NCBI GenBank assembly: GCA_015680685.1 | Contig: MNCI01009556.1 | Coordinates: forward strand, 124,001 to 188,000 | DNA from: Gnetum montanum | Taxonomy: Eukaryota; Streptophyta; Gnetopsida; Gnetales; Gnetaceae | Reading direction: 5' to 3' | Length of the DNA: 64,000 bases | Shown: in pieces, positions 1-11,826 of the stretch | Layout: every line of letters begins with the position of its first letter | Numbering within the stretch: the stretch's first letter is position 1 | Translations under genes and position numbers: made by a program | The notes under the pieces: generated by a model | What the model was told of the DNA's origin: nothing | Databases searched by the model: none | The model's input: only the letters and a program-made list of their open reading frames with translations

Positions 1-720
1 AACTAATGTGAGAATATCCTACCTAAGAAATCAAATCCAAGGATGAAAGCAAGAATAACATGAATCCTTGGATGTAGCCTTGGATAAATAGTAGTATCTA
101 CTACATAGATATCTAGGCCATGATTTCTCTCAAAAATAGCAACTTTTCAACATCATAGATGGGCTTCGTAATCAAACTAGGAAAATGCTTGGAATTTATG
201 TTCAAGGTCAATTAAACAAATTGGAAGCCCATTAGATACAAAGGCTAATGAAGTAAGTGGTGAAAGAAGAAGGAGAGCTATGTAAATGAGCGAATGTAGA
301 GGAATATAATTGGGATCCAATTCTTCAAAAGAAAAGGGTTAATATCAATGATGAGGAAAAGGAGGTAGCTTTCAAGGAGGTGATTTCACAATAGACCTTG
401 ACAATACAAAAGTCTATCAATGAGCTTGAATCAAGGATAGATAAGATGTGGGAGTTGATGAACAACAAAGTTACAACTTACATGAAAACCATAGAGGAGA
501 TAATAGCACAAAATGAATTAAGTGATCAAAATGAAAGGAGGAAAAATAACAAAGAAGAAATTAGGAACACATATTGAAAAAAAGGAAAAATCACTATAGA
601 AGAAGAGGCTATAGACTCAACCATGAAAGACGATGATGGATGTGACATCTACCTATATAACCATCCAAAGGTCTATGGCCCAGTTATGTTACATCTACAT
701 GAGTATGGGGCCTTTAATTT
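1..720 (+). pseudogene. R1 gag remnant (Ty3/gypsy, Athila-like)
   Basis: Decayed capsid (gag) gene of an LTR retrotransposon; the intact protein would package element RNA in cytoplasmic particles. It is recognised by collinearity with the R10 gag near 24,450-24,920. Both have the stretch coding for a start like 'NPWM', then an acidic segment (EEYN.DP.LQK.. near 298-340), then a segment like 'I.KMWE' near 436-460. Stops and frameshifts break every frame. The window edge truncates the 5' side. The longest open frames here are only about 60 codons and are not genes in themselves. The gag assignment is fairly sure; the exact ends are not. Confidence 0.65.
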
Positions 721-1640
721 GATTCCTAGGTTCATACAAAAGCAAATGCCTAGAAAATTACCTTTCTCACAATGTAATTATAGATAGTCCTACAACCAAC
801 TATACTATTCAAGTGGAACTTCTTATTAGCCTCAAAATTACTATCAACCACAATGGAAAAATCCATAGTTGTGGGGAAGGCCATCATCAAACTAACACTA
901 CCCTTATTGCTAGCTTGACCCATATGGATATTACATTCAAAAACATGTTTCCCCAACTGGTTTTACTTCCTCTATACAAATCACTACTACCACTATCCTA
1001 AATATCATCAACTTGCAACATCTTCTATGGGATCACCACCTCATACCTCTCATCCTCAATCATATCCTCAATATTCTCATACTTCCCTTCACCATATGTC
1101 ACTGCGAATAACACAAGAAGGTTTGGCTTCACAACTTCAATGAAAGAATGCCACTTGTACTATGAACATACATGGAAATGATAATGCTAGCAGATCTCAA
1201 ACACAACCTCAAAAACATCCTTTCTTTACGATGGTTTCCTCACATGGGTGCAAAATTTGTAGACCTACTAGCACATCAAAACTAGCATAAGGATAATCTA
1301 GTGCAACATTCATCCTCATTAGAATGATGAATTCTAATCATACATAAAATCCAACAACCATTACCACTCTAACACAAGACATAAATAATAAACCTTTCAC
1401 TTTCGAGATACAGAAGAATCCATGCATCACTACTAATAATAATGGATGTAGTTGTGCGTTGAAGGATTAAAATATTAACACAACCCCTATACTAACCCAA
1501 CATAAATTTTAGAAATAAGTGTGTGAGTGAAAACCAACTTATGTAATAGCCACTAAACTAGAAGAAAACTAGTGGCTTCGAAATAAGAGGGCAAAACCAT
1601 TCAGAAAGATGCATAGAACCAACCAATCCACTTATTAGCT
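721..1640 (+). pseudogene. R1 gag C-terminal and linker remnant, pol missing
   Basis: Continuation of the R1 gag. Near 780-960 the sequence resembles the Tyr/His-rich end of gag that R9 carries around 57,600-57,926 on the minus strand (both contain a start like 'MELL' or 'MELH' followed by 'HH' and 'HMD' or 'HMG'). In a full relative, protease, RT, RNase H and integrase would follow over more than 4 kb. Here the sequence reaches the 3' untranslated region by about 1,640. I could find no trace of the RT or integrase motifs in between, so pol appears deleted or replaced. I do not recognise the stretch 1,150-1,640. Confidence 0.45.
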
Positions 1641-3756
1641 CTTGTCCCACCTTTACACTTAGTCATTAGGGAGATTCCCCATCCTAAATCAAGAACTACT
1701 AAGTGATTTTTACTTTTTTATTTTACAATTTTTATCATTTTTCTATTTCTTTCAGTCTTTTCAAATTCTTCATATGTTTTCAATTTCCTGATATTTTCCT
1801 TTTCTTTATAATTTTATCTTTTCTTGAGTTATTTTCTTTATGTTTTATGAATGTATTTTATGCTTTTGTTAATAAAATTGCTAAGTCATGATGCAAAATT
1901 CAATGCTATGTGTTACATTTTTGTTCTATGCTATCAAGATGATTAGGTAAGTAATTGTGTAAAGTAGTGAGACCACCTCATCCATCCCTCTAGTTCTCTA
2001 AATAAAAGGCCTTCTCATGAAAGAAAGTTGGTTCTTCTCTCAGAAAACTAAAAATCAATTAATGATCATTGTACCTTGAATAGAGAGGAAATGACCAAGT
2101 TGGAATGGCAATAGGCATGACCTCAAGGGGTCTCATAGTGTTCTCTTCTTGAATTCCTTTGTGTGGTTTATGACTCCTTTTGGAATGTATCATCACTTCT
2201 CTATTAACTAATAATAAGAAGCCAAGTCTTTGCATGGTGTGGTTTTGATCCAAAAATTCAAAAAACTATAAATAATAATAATAATAATGAAAATTCAAAT
2301 CACACCCCTTAGACATAAGAATGGGCTATGAGCACTGGTTATGGAGCTAGAAAGACATGTTACCCATGCATGAAGGTGCCCCTCTAACTAAGACCCTTCC
2401 TTCCTTCTTCTCTTTTCTTTTCTTTTTGGAGTGATGATTGTTCTTTGAGTTGGTTATGGAGAAATGTTGGTAAGTAGGAGGGAACACATCAATGCGAGGT
2501 CACTATTAATGGTATAAATGTGGTCCAAAGCTGGAAAAATAGGTATCATAATCATTTTAATCACACTTAACACAATAACTTTTTGGAAACATGGTAAAGT
2601 ACCTCATACCCCAATTTCAAGAACCCCTTCTCATCCCATTATTCATGTGACTGCTACATGTAATTATGAGCCTTTTGGTTTTATGTAATATAGTGCAACA
2701 TCCCAACCAAGGTAGTTTTGTGTTGTTTGAAATAAAGGCATGTTGTACATTTAACTTCTCAGCTACTCACAAACATTTATAGAAGTGGTTATGTAAGGGC
2801 ATTATGATAGGAGCTTGCTTTTGGGAGGATCCATTTGTATAACTTTTATTGATCATAGCTTTGGACTAACCTTCAGATCTTCCAGAACATAAATAATAGT
2901 ATGTTTGAATTTATGCATGATTTTGGGACTACTTCTCATCTGTTTCATTAATTTTTCCTACTTTTCTATTTCCATATCCATTAATATTTCTTGGAAATAT
3001 TCTAAATCAAACATTTTGTTTCAATTATTTGAAAACTTGTGTGCATCTAGAGTTACACTCATTATCCATGGTGGCTAGAGATACCCACATTGAATTTTTT
3101 TTTGAAATTTTTGAAATTTTTTTCTAACATCCTATTTTTTAACATCATGGTAACTAATAGTAATTGATCAAAATAATATGAATAGCTTGATGATTTTAGT
3201 TATCTCATCACCTTGGGCATAGTACATTGTCATCACCTTATGATTAAACAAAAACTAAGGGATCTAAAAAGGGTTAATTATTAAGGAAAATTTACTAAAA
3301 CTAATGTTGATCCTTTGGTGATTACAAGTGATGCTAATAGGAATGCCTAAGGAGGAAGGTCTTTTATCAAGCATGAAAATGAAGCAAAAAGGGGAACAAT
3401 AAATGATATGCCATGAACAAATAATAGCACATACAAGATAATGACTCAAACATCACATCATTGCTAGATTTATGGGATGATGAGAAGAAATTTCAGTCCA
3501 TCCTTAAAGAATGCTTTGCATAAAAAGAAAAAGAAAAATCAACATAACATTCAAGGTTGGAAGTTTTCCAGCATTAGTGGGTACAAGAAGAATCATCGTT
3601 AATGGATTTTTGAAGATCTTTGAAAATTTTATAATCTTTAATATCCATTAAATAATTTTATCATTTTATCATTTTGTAATGCATCCACTCAAATAAAAGT
3701 TTATAATGTGGGACTCAAAGTTAGTTAATAGTTAGTGCTTGGCTCTATCCTATTAA
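1641..3756 (+). other. R1 3' untranslated region
   Basis: About 2.1 kb with no coding potential. It matches the downstream region of R10 (28,340-29,500) and, inverted, of R9 (52,700-54,010). Shared landmarks in order are a 'gggagat' block near 1,670, a T-rich stretch, a segment at 2,318-2,400 ending 'ctctaactaag', 'gcgaggtcac' near 2,494, and 'gagcttgcttttggga' near 2,810. The conservation of this non-coding layout in three elements shows it is part of the family, not host spacer. The short open frame at 1,703-1,891 is low-complexity T-rich sequence. Confidence 0.6.
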
Positions 3757-3790
3757 CTTAAGGATGAGATTTTACTTAATTGTGGAGGTA
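3757..3790 (+). promoter_or_regulatory. R1 polypurine-tract region
   Basis: The run 'ttaaggatgagattttactt' followed by 'aattgtggaggta' sits directly before the 3' LTR. It is the same ~34-bp block that precedes the LTR in R5, R8, R9 and R10. The purine stretch 'gtggagg' would prime plus-strand DNA synthesis in an active element. Confidence 0.6.
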
Positions 3791-4200
3791 TGATGAAGCA
3801 TTGGTTGGCTGCATCAATGGGATTGCATTGATGAAGCAACCTCAACATAGCTACATCAACACAATTGCATTGATGCAACTATGTTGATATGTACTCATCG
3901 ATGGGATCCCATCAAGGCATGGGATGATACATCAACACATATGCATTGATGTAGTGTGTGTTTTCACCTATAAATAGACATGCACCCATCATGTATTTGA
4001 CATTAATTTGTCAATAGAGTAGCCAAACCCTTGCATTTTTAGTTTTTGCTCTTGGATAATAGCTAGTGAGTGCCTGCAGTGTGAATCTAAGTTAGTTTTA
4101 CAACATGTTAATTGAGTGGCAATGTACTTGACACATTCCATGAATGACAATAAGATTGATATTGATTCTTATTTATTACAAAAATTTGACTTATATTAGA
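3791..4200 (+). mobile_element. R1 3' LTR, left part
   Basis: Begins TGATGAAGC right after the polypurine region. It has the same layout as the R9 LTR: repeated 'catcaatgggat'-type words, then a TATA box CTATAAATA at 3,968-3,976 preceded by 'ttcac', then 'acatgcaccc'. Similarity to the other LTRs fades near 4,190-4,260, so the right end is unresolved and may be truncated. Confidence 0.6.
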
Positions 4201-5199
4201 TCACATTTTGAGTACAATCCCAGGCCTTGAGAGATTTAGGTCCTTTTTCGCACTATATGGTAAAGAAAGAAAAAAAATGGACCCACTATGACTTTTACCC
4301 TATTGAATATCATAAAGATTATTTTCATGTTTCAAACTTGGAATTTCTTATAAATATTTTTTATCCACTCTTATGTTAATTTCTTAGCAACAAAGTTATG
4401 CCAAGGATGGAACAAGTCATCATAGATGAAATTATGAATAAGTGTAAAGGATAAGTGTTTATTTTGGTGATTGTTCATTTGAATGCTTAAGATTTTATAT
4501 AATTATACTATTTTATGTCACAAATCCATTGAATCTTGCTGTATTTCCAATTTTCTTATAGAATTTTCATTAGGAAACATTCGTAGTAGATTTGTAGGAT
4601 TATTTTATTAACATTTGATGAAAGGAAATATTGTTATATTTAGATTACGATCCATACTATATAGAATAGTCTACTTTGATAAAATTGAGAAAAATTTTGG
4701 ATTACAAAATAGAGTTTTTTAAATATAAGTCTTTCTTTAAAATTGTGATTTGCTGTTAAAATTTTAAAATAGAACATGGCTTGTAGTAAGTATGGATTTG
4801 AGAATTTACCACTCATACAACCATTGAGTTTTATTTTAAGGTATTCGAGCCTTATTTTTTTCCAAAAACCAACAAACACTAAAATTTGAGTTTGAAAGAA
4901 CACCATGTCTAAATAATTCTAGTTGTATAGCTAGGGACCAACAACATTGGCAACTGGAAATCAGTCTAAAGTGGTCATCAATAGTTATTTTTAGCACTAA
5001 AAGGAGGGCTTGATTAATTTTTTGTTCTATTCATGACTTAACATCTTGAGAGTTCTAGAAAATTTGAAAAGCCTAAATAATATCATGATTGTAAGACTAA
5101 CTATTAATTTGAAGAAGACATGAAATTTTTTTGTGAAGTAGGGATGAGTATTTAAGTTAAAAAAGAAGTATTTGAAGTTCAACTCTTTTATCTAGTTTA
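4201..5199. other. AT-rich stretch without recognisable gene
   Basis: About 1 kb of AT-rich sequence. The only open frame of note (4,640-4,906, minus, 88 codons) has no family features and a biased Lys/Phe/Ile composition expected by chance in such DNA. It could be the leader of the gag fragment that follows, but nothing proves this. Confidence 0.4.
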
Positions 5200-5960
5200 T
5201 GAGATATTAAAATTAGAAGAAGAAGCTCTACCCATTCAACAATTAAAAGAAATCCCAATATGATAAATGCACCACTTGTAAGCCCTTGATATTTCTAAGG
5301 TAGTTTATAAATATTTACTTGAACCATATATCCCTAAGAAATCTTACTTGGTTGAAGAGTATGTGCATTTGTTTGAGTTATCATTAGCACATGAAAATGT
5401 CCAACAATAAGATCAAGCTTATAGATTTTTTGTAGAAAATTTGAAAGATATGAATCAAATTTGATATTCTAACTTGTTAAACAATAGTATTACAGGTTGG
5501 GATGATATGAAGAATCTATTAATAGCTTAGTTTGGTAATCAAACTAATCAATAGAAACTTTATTTTAGATTAGTTCAAACTAAAAGGAATACAAATGAAT
5601 TAGTTAGGGAGTTCAAAATTACATTTTAGAGGATTTTTGGCCTATTCCAATAACAATATAGGCTAGTAGATGAAATTCCGAAAGAGATATATTTGAGTGA
5701 TATTAATCCAAAGACTTCAATATGGTTCAGAAGAACTCCTAATTTGAATACCTTAAATTATTTATTTACTAAATCCATTCAATTGGAGAAAAAATTAAAT
5801 TTAACTAATAGTGAAAAAATGCAAGCATTGAATGATAAACAAAAATTTGTAGTCCCCTTGCATAATATAACTCAACTCAAGATACTTCCTTGAATAAGTA
5901 AAAGAACTAGGTATTGTTGAACCTAAAAAATTTAGTTGTTGGAAAACCAAAACTCCCAAG
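5200..5960 (+). pseudogene. R2 retrotransposon gag fragment
   Basis: Remnant of a capsid domain. Read through stops, it gives 'YLLEPYIPKKSYLVEEYVHL', then 'GWDDMKNLL', then 'FGNQTN', then 'KLYFRLVQTKRNTNELVREF', and ends in the open frame 5,693-5,893. The order tryptophan-containing helix, 'L...F', then 'L...K......ELV.EFK' is the usual end of a Ty3/gypsy or Copia capsid domain. No zinc knuckle or pol follows: an LTR-like region of opposite orientation starts at about 5,985. The superfamily is uncertain. The LTRs of this fragment were not found. Confidence 0.45.
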
Positions 5961-5984
5961 TGTGGAAAAATTTTAGGCTTGGAT

Positions 5985-7040
5985 CACAAGGGCCTATGAG
6001 AAAGAGGATCTAAGGGACTTTGAATGGTCTTATCGATCACCCAAGAACTTAAAAGGTGTGAATCGGGGTAAATAGATTATAGCAATAATTTAGATCTAGT
6101 ATAAAAAAATAATGCATAGAATGAAATCATAATATCTTGCACAAAAAATGAAATAAGAACTTTATTACAATAAAAATATTAAAAATAAAGAGTTCAAAAT
6201 GTGTCCAAATGGTGTGCCTAAATGCATGAGGTGTTTGCATTGATGAACTTCAAAGCCTACTATAGCTAGTAGTTTTCACTATAGAATCAACTCCATCATC
6301 TAGGTAGTTCCCACCTTCTACCACTAAAACTCCTTGTTGGTCTTTATGGAGGTAAGGTATGTGATTGAATTTTGTTACAAAGGAGATATCATGCTAAGAG
6401 TTTGTATGCTTAAGTAGTTATATGTTTGGTTCAAAAGTGTCACAAAATGATCCAAGGTTATAAGTATTTTAGATTGTTAAATGTTCGAAAGCTCAAGAAT
6501 TACCAAAAGCTTTTTGAGTTCAAGAATTAAAGGGTTGAAGAAGAACAAAAGTGAAGAACCTATTCAAAGTGCTTGAAATTGATATTTATAGGTCTCATGG
6601 ATGCTAGTTTTTGTGCTACAAATTTTTTCCATGATTACTGATAGATTATAATCATGTGTAGGTGTAGCAAGCCTTTGCCTCCAATTTAGTTTCCATTTAT
6701 GATAATTTTGGATACCTTCCAAGGCCACAAAAATCATGCTAGAATTGGTGGAGCAATGTCAGAATTTTTTGATATACATTGGAATTGATGGGATAATGTT
6801 GGATTTTTTTGAAGAATGAAACTTCCATCCACTCCAATGCTAACTTTGTGAGAAAGTGGAAACTCCCACAACTCCATTGCTAGCCTTGAGACATCCACAC
6901 TAGGTTTTGATGGCAACAATATTGGGTTCTACTTGGAAAATCAAAATTCAACATCACCAATGCTAGGGGTAGGTGGTTCAAGCATAGTTAAGGCTATAAG
7001 CCCACAAAAACCCATGAAAATAACAAATTTAGTAGTCAAA
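5985..7040 (-). mobile_element. R3 probable LTR (Tat-like, minus sense)
   Basis: Non-coding stretch between the R2 gag fragment and the R3 RT, in the place of a 3' LTR for a minus-strand element. Evidence is position, a TATA box (minus-strand CCTATAAATA at 6,583-6,592), and a T-rich strand with AATAAA-like words toward the low-coordinate end. It is also rich in the words 'atgctag' and 'attgctag' that recur in the R3 spacer at 8,900-10,100. No second copy is in the window, so the ends are estimates. Confidence 0.4.
6583..6592 (-). promoter_or_regulatory. R3 LTR TATA box
   Basis: CCTATAAATA on the minus strand, the same word found in the LTRs of R8, R9, R10 and R11 here. Confidence 0.4.
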
Positions 7041-7269
7041 AAGGAATTTTTAACCTTTCCAAGCACAAATATAGACATGGCATGACTTTTTCCACTTGAG
7101 AAGTGAGAAGTGATGCATTTTTTAATTGAAAAAGCTTAAATTATGTGAAATTACATCTCATAGATTATAATATTTCACATTTTACAATATAATTTTAGCC
7201 TTGGATGCAAGGCCAAGTATCTTACCAATTTTAACATCAAATATATAATTTTTTGGTTAATCCTAAGCT

Positions 7270-8150
7270 CATACTTGAGGAATCATTTAAGTACAAGGTC
7301 TAGGTCATGTGCATGGTCATTAACCACTTTAGACTTAATATCTATATTGTCTACATAATCATTGAGCAAGCCTAGCATGTAGTCACTAAAGATATATGTC
7401 ATTCCTCTTTGGTAGGTTTCTTCTATGTTCTTTAGGCTAAAGGGCCTCATGATATAACAAAAGGTACTCCAAGGAGTCATGAATTTCATGCTAAGTTGAT
7501 CTTTTGGGTTTATCCTTCTCTAGTTGTATCCTGAGAACCCATCCATAAATGATAATAAGGAATCCCCAGTTGTATTATTAATAAGTTGGTCGATACTATG
7601 CAAAGCAAAATCATCCTTGATGATTTCCTTATTTAGGTGTTAGAAATCGATGCAAATATGTATACTTTTATTTTTCTTAGGAAGTACCACTATGTTGGAT
7701 ACCCATTCCATGTAATTGATAGCTCTAAAAAAACTAGCTTGATATAGTTTTATGATTTCATCACTAATTTCTAAGGCCAAATTAGGTCTAATATTATGAA
7801 CCTTTTGCTTAACAGATCTAATGCTAGGATCAAGTATGATGTTTTATTGGACTAAACCTAGGTCAAAGCCTAGTATATACTTGTATGAAAAAGTAAAGAT
7901 ATTGATGTTATCTTGTAGAATCTCAATGATGTCTTGAGCCTATTGAGGTTCTAGTGAGGATCTTAGTTTTAGGATTTTCTCCTTACCACTGTGTGTCATG
8001 ATAGGAACCTCAGATAGAGAGTCTTTAGTAATGATACTAGCTTCAAGATCAATGGTTTTGATTAGGTTTCTAGGACACTCTAGAAGTTTCTCTATTGAAG
8101 CTATGTGGCTAACAAGACCCTCAAGCTTAATATCTATGTAATTAAAATGA
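7270..8150 (-). pseudogene. R3 reverse transcriptase remnant (Tat-like gypsy)
   Basis: RT gene of a Ty3/gypsy element, which would copy element RNA into DNA. Reading from 8,150 downward: a pre-RT segment ('EVPIMTHSGKEKILKL'), a decayed 'NINIF.FSYKYILG' (family consensus F.WSY.DMPG), 'SNIVVLPKKNKSIHICIDF', 'LLSFMDGFSGYN', then the open part 7,283-7,489 with 'TPWSTFCYIM', 'FSLKN', 'TYQRGMTYIF' and the catalytic box YVDNIDIKS. The family box is YVDD, so the second Asp is Asn here. Several stops break the frame. RNase H and integrase are absent: sequence after 7,270 goes to the LTR. The same pre-RT/RT order is found in R11. Confidence 0.85.
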
Positions 8151-10150
8151 ATACATCATTCAAAATCAATATGGAGTCCACATAGGCTGAAAAGCATACT
8201 AATTTTCTCCCATGTACTCATACTCTAGTCTTGCATGTCAACCATAAGCACATTAACTAACACATGGGTAAAGATATGTAAACAATGACAAACTGATAAA
8301 ACTATGCAAATAAATGTCATTTCATTATAAAAAAAATTTAAATGAGGATACCCAAGGCTATAAGAGGTAGAAATTCACAAATAAAATGGAATAAAGGTAA
8401 AAAAAAAGATTAATTAAAGGTTAGACAAGGTCCAAACAAGTTAAATCATGAGTAAATCATGAAAAATAATGTCAAATATGGTCAACTGAGGTTACAATTT
8501 TGCATGTTTTAGACCTTAGCAGGCCATGTTACTAGTTAAAGGCCCTTGTAGTTGATAGTTACATCTTGTTAACCGATGGTCAAGAATGATCAAATCCCAT
8601 TAGCTAACACTAATCAAAGGCTAAACAAGGGATAACAAATTCCATAATAGAGAAAATAAGATAAATATAAAAATAATGAAGTAATGTAGAGGCTAAATGA
8701 GGCCAAATAATGGTGACAAATAACAAGCACAAATTAGGTCAAAGAACCATGAAAAATGACCAAATTAAGAAAAGTGGAATACATGTGATTAAACATGGTT
8801 AATACTAGTCAAAATGGGTCAAATTTTGCCAGTCCTAGGCCTTATCATGCTATGGTATGAAGCTACAAGATTGTTATGTACGTTTGGTCATCTATGAAGG
8901 TAGTTTCAAGGCTATTTTGGGTTAAAAATCAAGGTTTTCTAGTCACCCATGCTAGATCCATGCTAGACCCATACTAGCCAACATGGGTGAGATGATCCCT
9001 AGCATGGATAGAATGATTGAGTGATTTTCTAGGTTGGTATTAAGCATTTTCTAACTTCAAATAGCATGCATGGTCAACATAGTAAATTGGGAAAGGAAAT
9101 AGATCAATTTTAGCATTAATTTCAAGCTTTGGAAACCCTCATTGAAGCCCCAAACTACCACCCATGCTAGAGTAATGCTCGCTAGTATGGCGCAAGTCTG
9201 CTACCAAGAAAAATGAGTTCATGACATCCAAAGGATTGAAATTTAAGTTTTATGGTCTTCCCAAGGTAGTGTAGGGTCATAATAATTGAGATTGATTACT
9301 TTGGAGGTCAAAACCTATAAAAAGAAGGTTTCAAGGTTATACCCCCAAAAGGCATATTGGGTAGTATGGATGGGAGGGGTCTCAACATGGATGATCTAGA
9401 TCTAAGTTGTTGCAAAATCAAACATGATTAATTTTTAGCTAAAACCAATGTTTTGCAATTGTATGCTTCTACAATAAAGTTTTGAGGTTATTTGGAGGGT
9501 GGTTTGCATGTAGAATCATGCTAGAAACTTCACCCATTCTGGGGCTAAACTAGCCAATGTGGCTGCAATAATCCTCAACATAGATACATCTACTCTCTAG
9601 TTTTGATGTCTCTTTAGAGGTAATATAACTAATTTTTTAGGATTTTGGGGTTACTAGCAGTGATGTTTGAGGTTTTTGCTTAATGTTAGCTACATCTAAT
9701 GACTATTTGAGGTGTGGGATAGTTATATCCCACTAGGCCATACCAGGTAACATTACTCCACCATGGGTGAGGGGGAATAATGAGTTTTAATGATTAAAAA
9801 TGGCTATCAATTCAATGCTTTGAGGGTATAGAGTCTACTGGGCTATGTTTTTGGATTTTGGAGGTGTTAAGATGCTACCAAAAGTAGTAAGGCAACTTAT
9901 CAACATTGGAGTCACCTACCGAACATGGCTTTGGCCTCCCCTAGCATGGATAACTTGACATATTAAATTTTAATATGTTTTAACAATAAATTGACCATGC
10001 ATATGAACTCCTAGGGTTGCTAATATCAACAGGAAGGTTATGAAAACAAAATCAACCATTTTGAAGGTCATTTACTATTTTTTAGAGTCGTTCCCCCCTA
10101 AGCCATGCTAACCAATGTCGATGAAGGGCAATTGGTTACTTTTGGCTATT
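8151..10150 (-). other. R3 spacer upstream of RT, rich in CCATGCTAG words
   Basis: About 2 kb without coding potential. The word CCATGCTAG or its reverse complement CTAGCATGG, and one-change variants, occurs again and again (for example near 8,943, 8,956, 8,996, 9,164, 9,521, 9,942 and 10,102). It takes the same place relative to RT as the GCGTGAG-rich spacer of R11 (35,041-36,900). I found no protease or gag. Confidence 0.5.
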
Positions 10151-11384
10151 TCTAGAATTTACTCATAATTTAAGATATAATCATTATTTCCTTAACTTAA
10201 TCCAATGATAATTATAAAAATTCATGATGATTCACGAAGATTTACAACTTTCCATGAAGTATAAGAAAGTGCAAGTCCTCAGTTCATAACATAAGGACAA
10301 ATGATAAAATAATAAATGGAATAGGATAATGTAGAAGAAGTAGTAAAATATACAAATTAACTAGCATATAAGAAGAAGTAAAATGATAAATTGATATTGT
10401 AACAATGGTTATAAGTAATGTTTGTAAGATAGAAGATAAAAAAGCAATGATTCATAAAAGTATGTAAGGAAGAAATTTCTAAATTGTAAGTCTAAAAAGT
10501 AGCATTAGGAGTAATCAATTCCATTAGAATAACTAATAAATAGCTACTGTATGAGACATGTGCGATTCTTGTAACATAATACCTAGCCTCTTAAAGGAGA
10601 AGAGAAGATGCAACTTCTACCAAACATAGCTTGGTTCAATTTATCAACTAAAAAGAGGTCATCTATAAGGTTATGATGAAAAAAGTGAAGAAACCCTTCC
10701 AAGGAGGTATTTCATAATTAGATGAATCTAAGACAATAGTGCCTTAGCAAAGTAGATGGAAGTTTGTGTAAATAGGTTAAAAGAAATTTAACTAAGCATA
10801 GTAGTCAAAGTGAAGTTAAGTCCAAAAGAATACTTAACAAAGTACAATGAAGAATGTGAATTTAATTTCACTACGAACTTAATGATATACCAAGTAATAA
10901 CTATGAAAAGTCAATGTATAAGCGTTTGTAATATAATGAGTTCTAAAAAATAATCATTAGTATATCATAATCTTACGATGAAGAGTCAATAGTATTCCAA
11001 AAGAAGATTCAATACTAAAGAAGAAATAACATCACCAAAAGATAAGAAGTTCTTACATTCTTATAATGATTAAGTATATAATTACAAGAAGCCCAAATAT
11101 GACGATTACGAATCATAATAACTATACATAATACTTGTTATAAACTATCTTTGATAGCTTATGACTAGAAGTAAGCTACAAAATCAAGTTAACATAATTC
11201 TACTCATCATAAGATGATTTGTAAATAATTAATTCAATAATATTGATAACTACAAAGAATTACAAAAAGTAATTATTATTATGAAGAAATTTACAATCTT
11301 ACAATTTTATAATATTACTTCCTCCTTATTCGATCTTAGAAGATTTGTAGATTTATCTCAAAGACATAAAGTCAAACTCAAACA
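10151..11384 (+). mobile_element. R4 5' LTR (approximate left end)
   Basis: AT-rich non-coding DNA ending in CA at 11,384 immediately before a tRNA-Met primer site, so it must contain a 5' LTR of a plus-strand element. The left end is not visible because no second copy is present; the LTR may start anywhere from about 10,180 to 10,560. Confidence 0.45.
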
Positions 11385-11399
11385 TGGTATTAGAGCTAG
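11385..11399 (+). promoter_or_regulatory. R4 primer-binding site, tRNA-Met type
   Basis: TGGTATTAGAGCTAG, close to the plant initiator-Met primer-binding consensus TGGTATCAGAGCC. It touches the LTR end with no spacer. Confidence 0.7.
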
Positions 11400-11826
11400 T
11401 TCAGGAAAAAGAAATGATGAAGAACAACATACATTAGAGAAGAAGTAGAAATTATCATAATTCATAACCTCAGAGGAGCAAATCATGAAGCCTAAAATTT
11501 CAAGGTAATTAGAGAGTGGTAATAGGAAAAAAATAAAATAGTGTTAATAGTGTTTAAGAGCCACATGATTACTCAAAAGCAATATAATGAAGATAAAGCA
11601 TGAAAGCTTAGAAAATGGCATTCAAATGAGGTAAAGAAGAGGTTATATATTTTCACAAGAAATGATTAAAATTATTCATCATTTTATAAGAACTAAAAGT
11701 TCAAGGCAATTAAGAAAACAAGTGAAACAAACATAATAGAAGTAGAGAAATCACAATAAGTGGATGAAGAAATTAAGATATTGTAATGTCAAATATTAAA
11801 CATTATTAAAAAAGTAGCAAAGAAGA
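11400..11826 (+). other. R4 leader, cut by R5
   Basis: AT-rich internal sequence after the primer site, rich in Lys/Glu-type codons but with stops in all frames. It ends where the R5 LTR begins at 11,827. No gag motif could be recognised. Confidence 0.4.

Noticed and set aside
4640-4906. 88-codon minus-strand open frame
   Set aside because: AT-rich chance frame with Phe/Ile/Lys bias; no homologous trace in the other elements.
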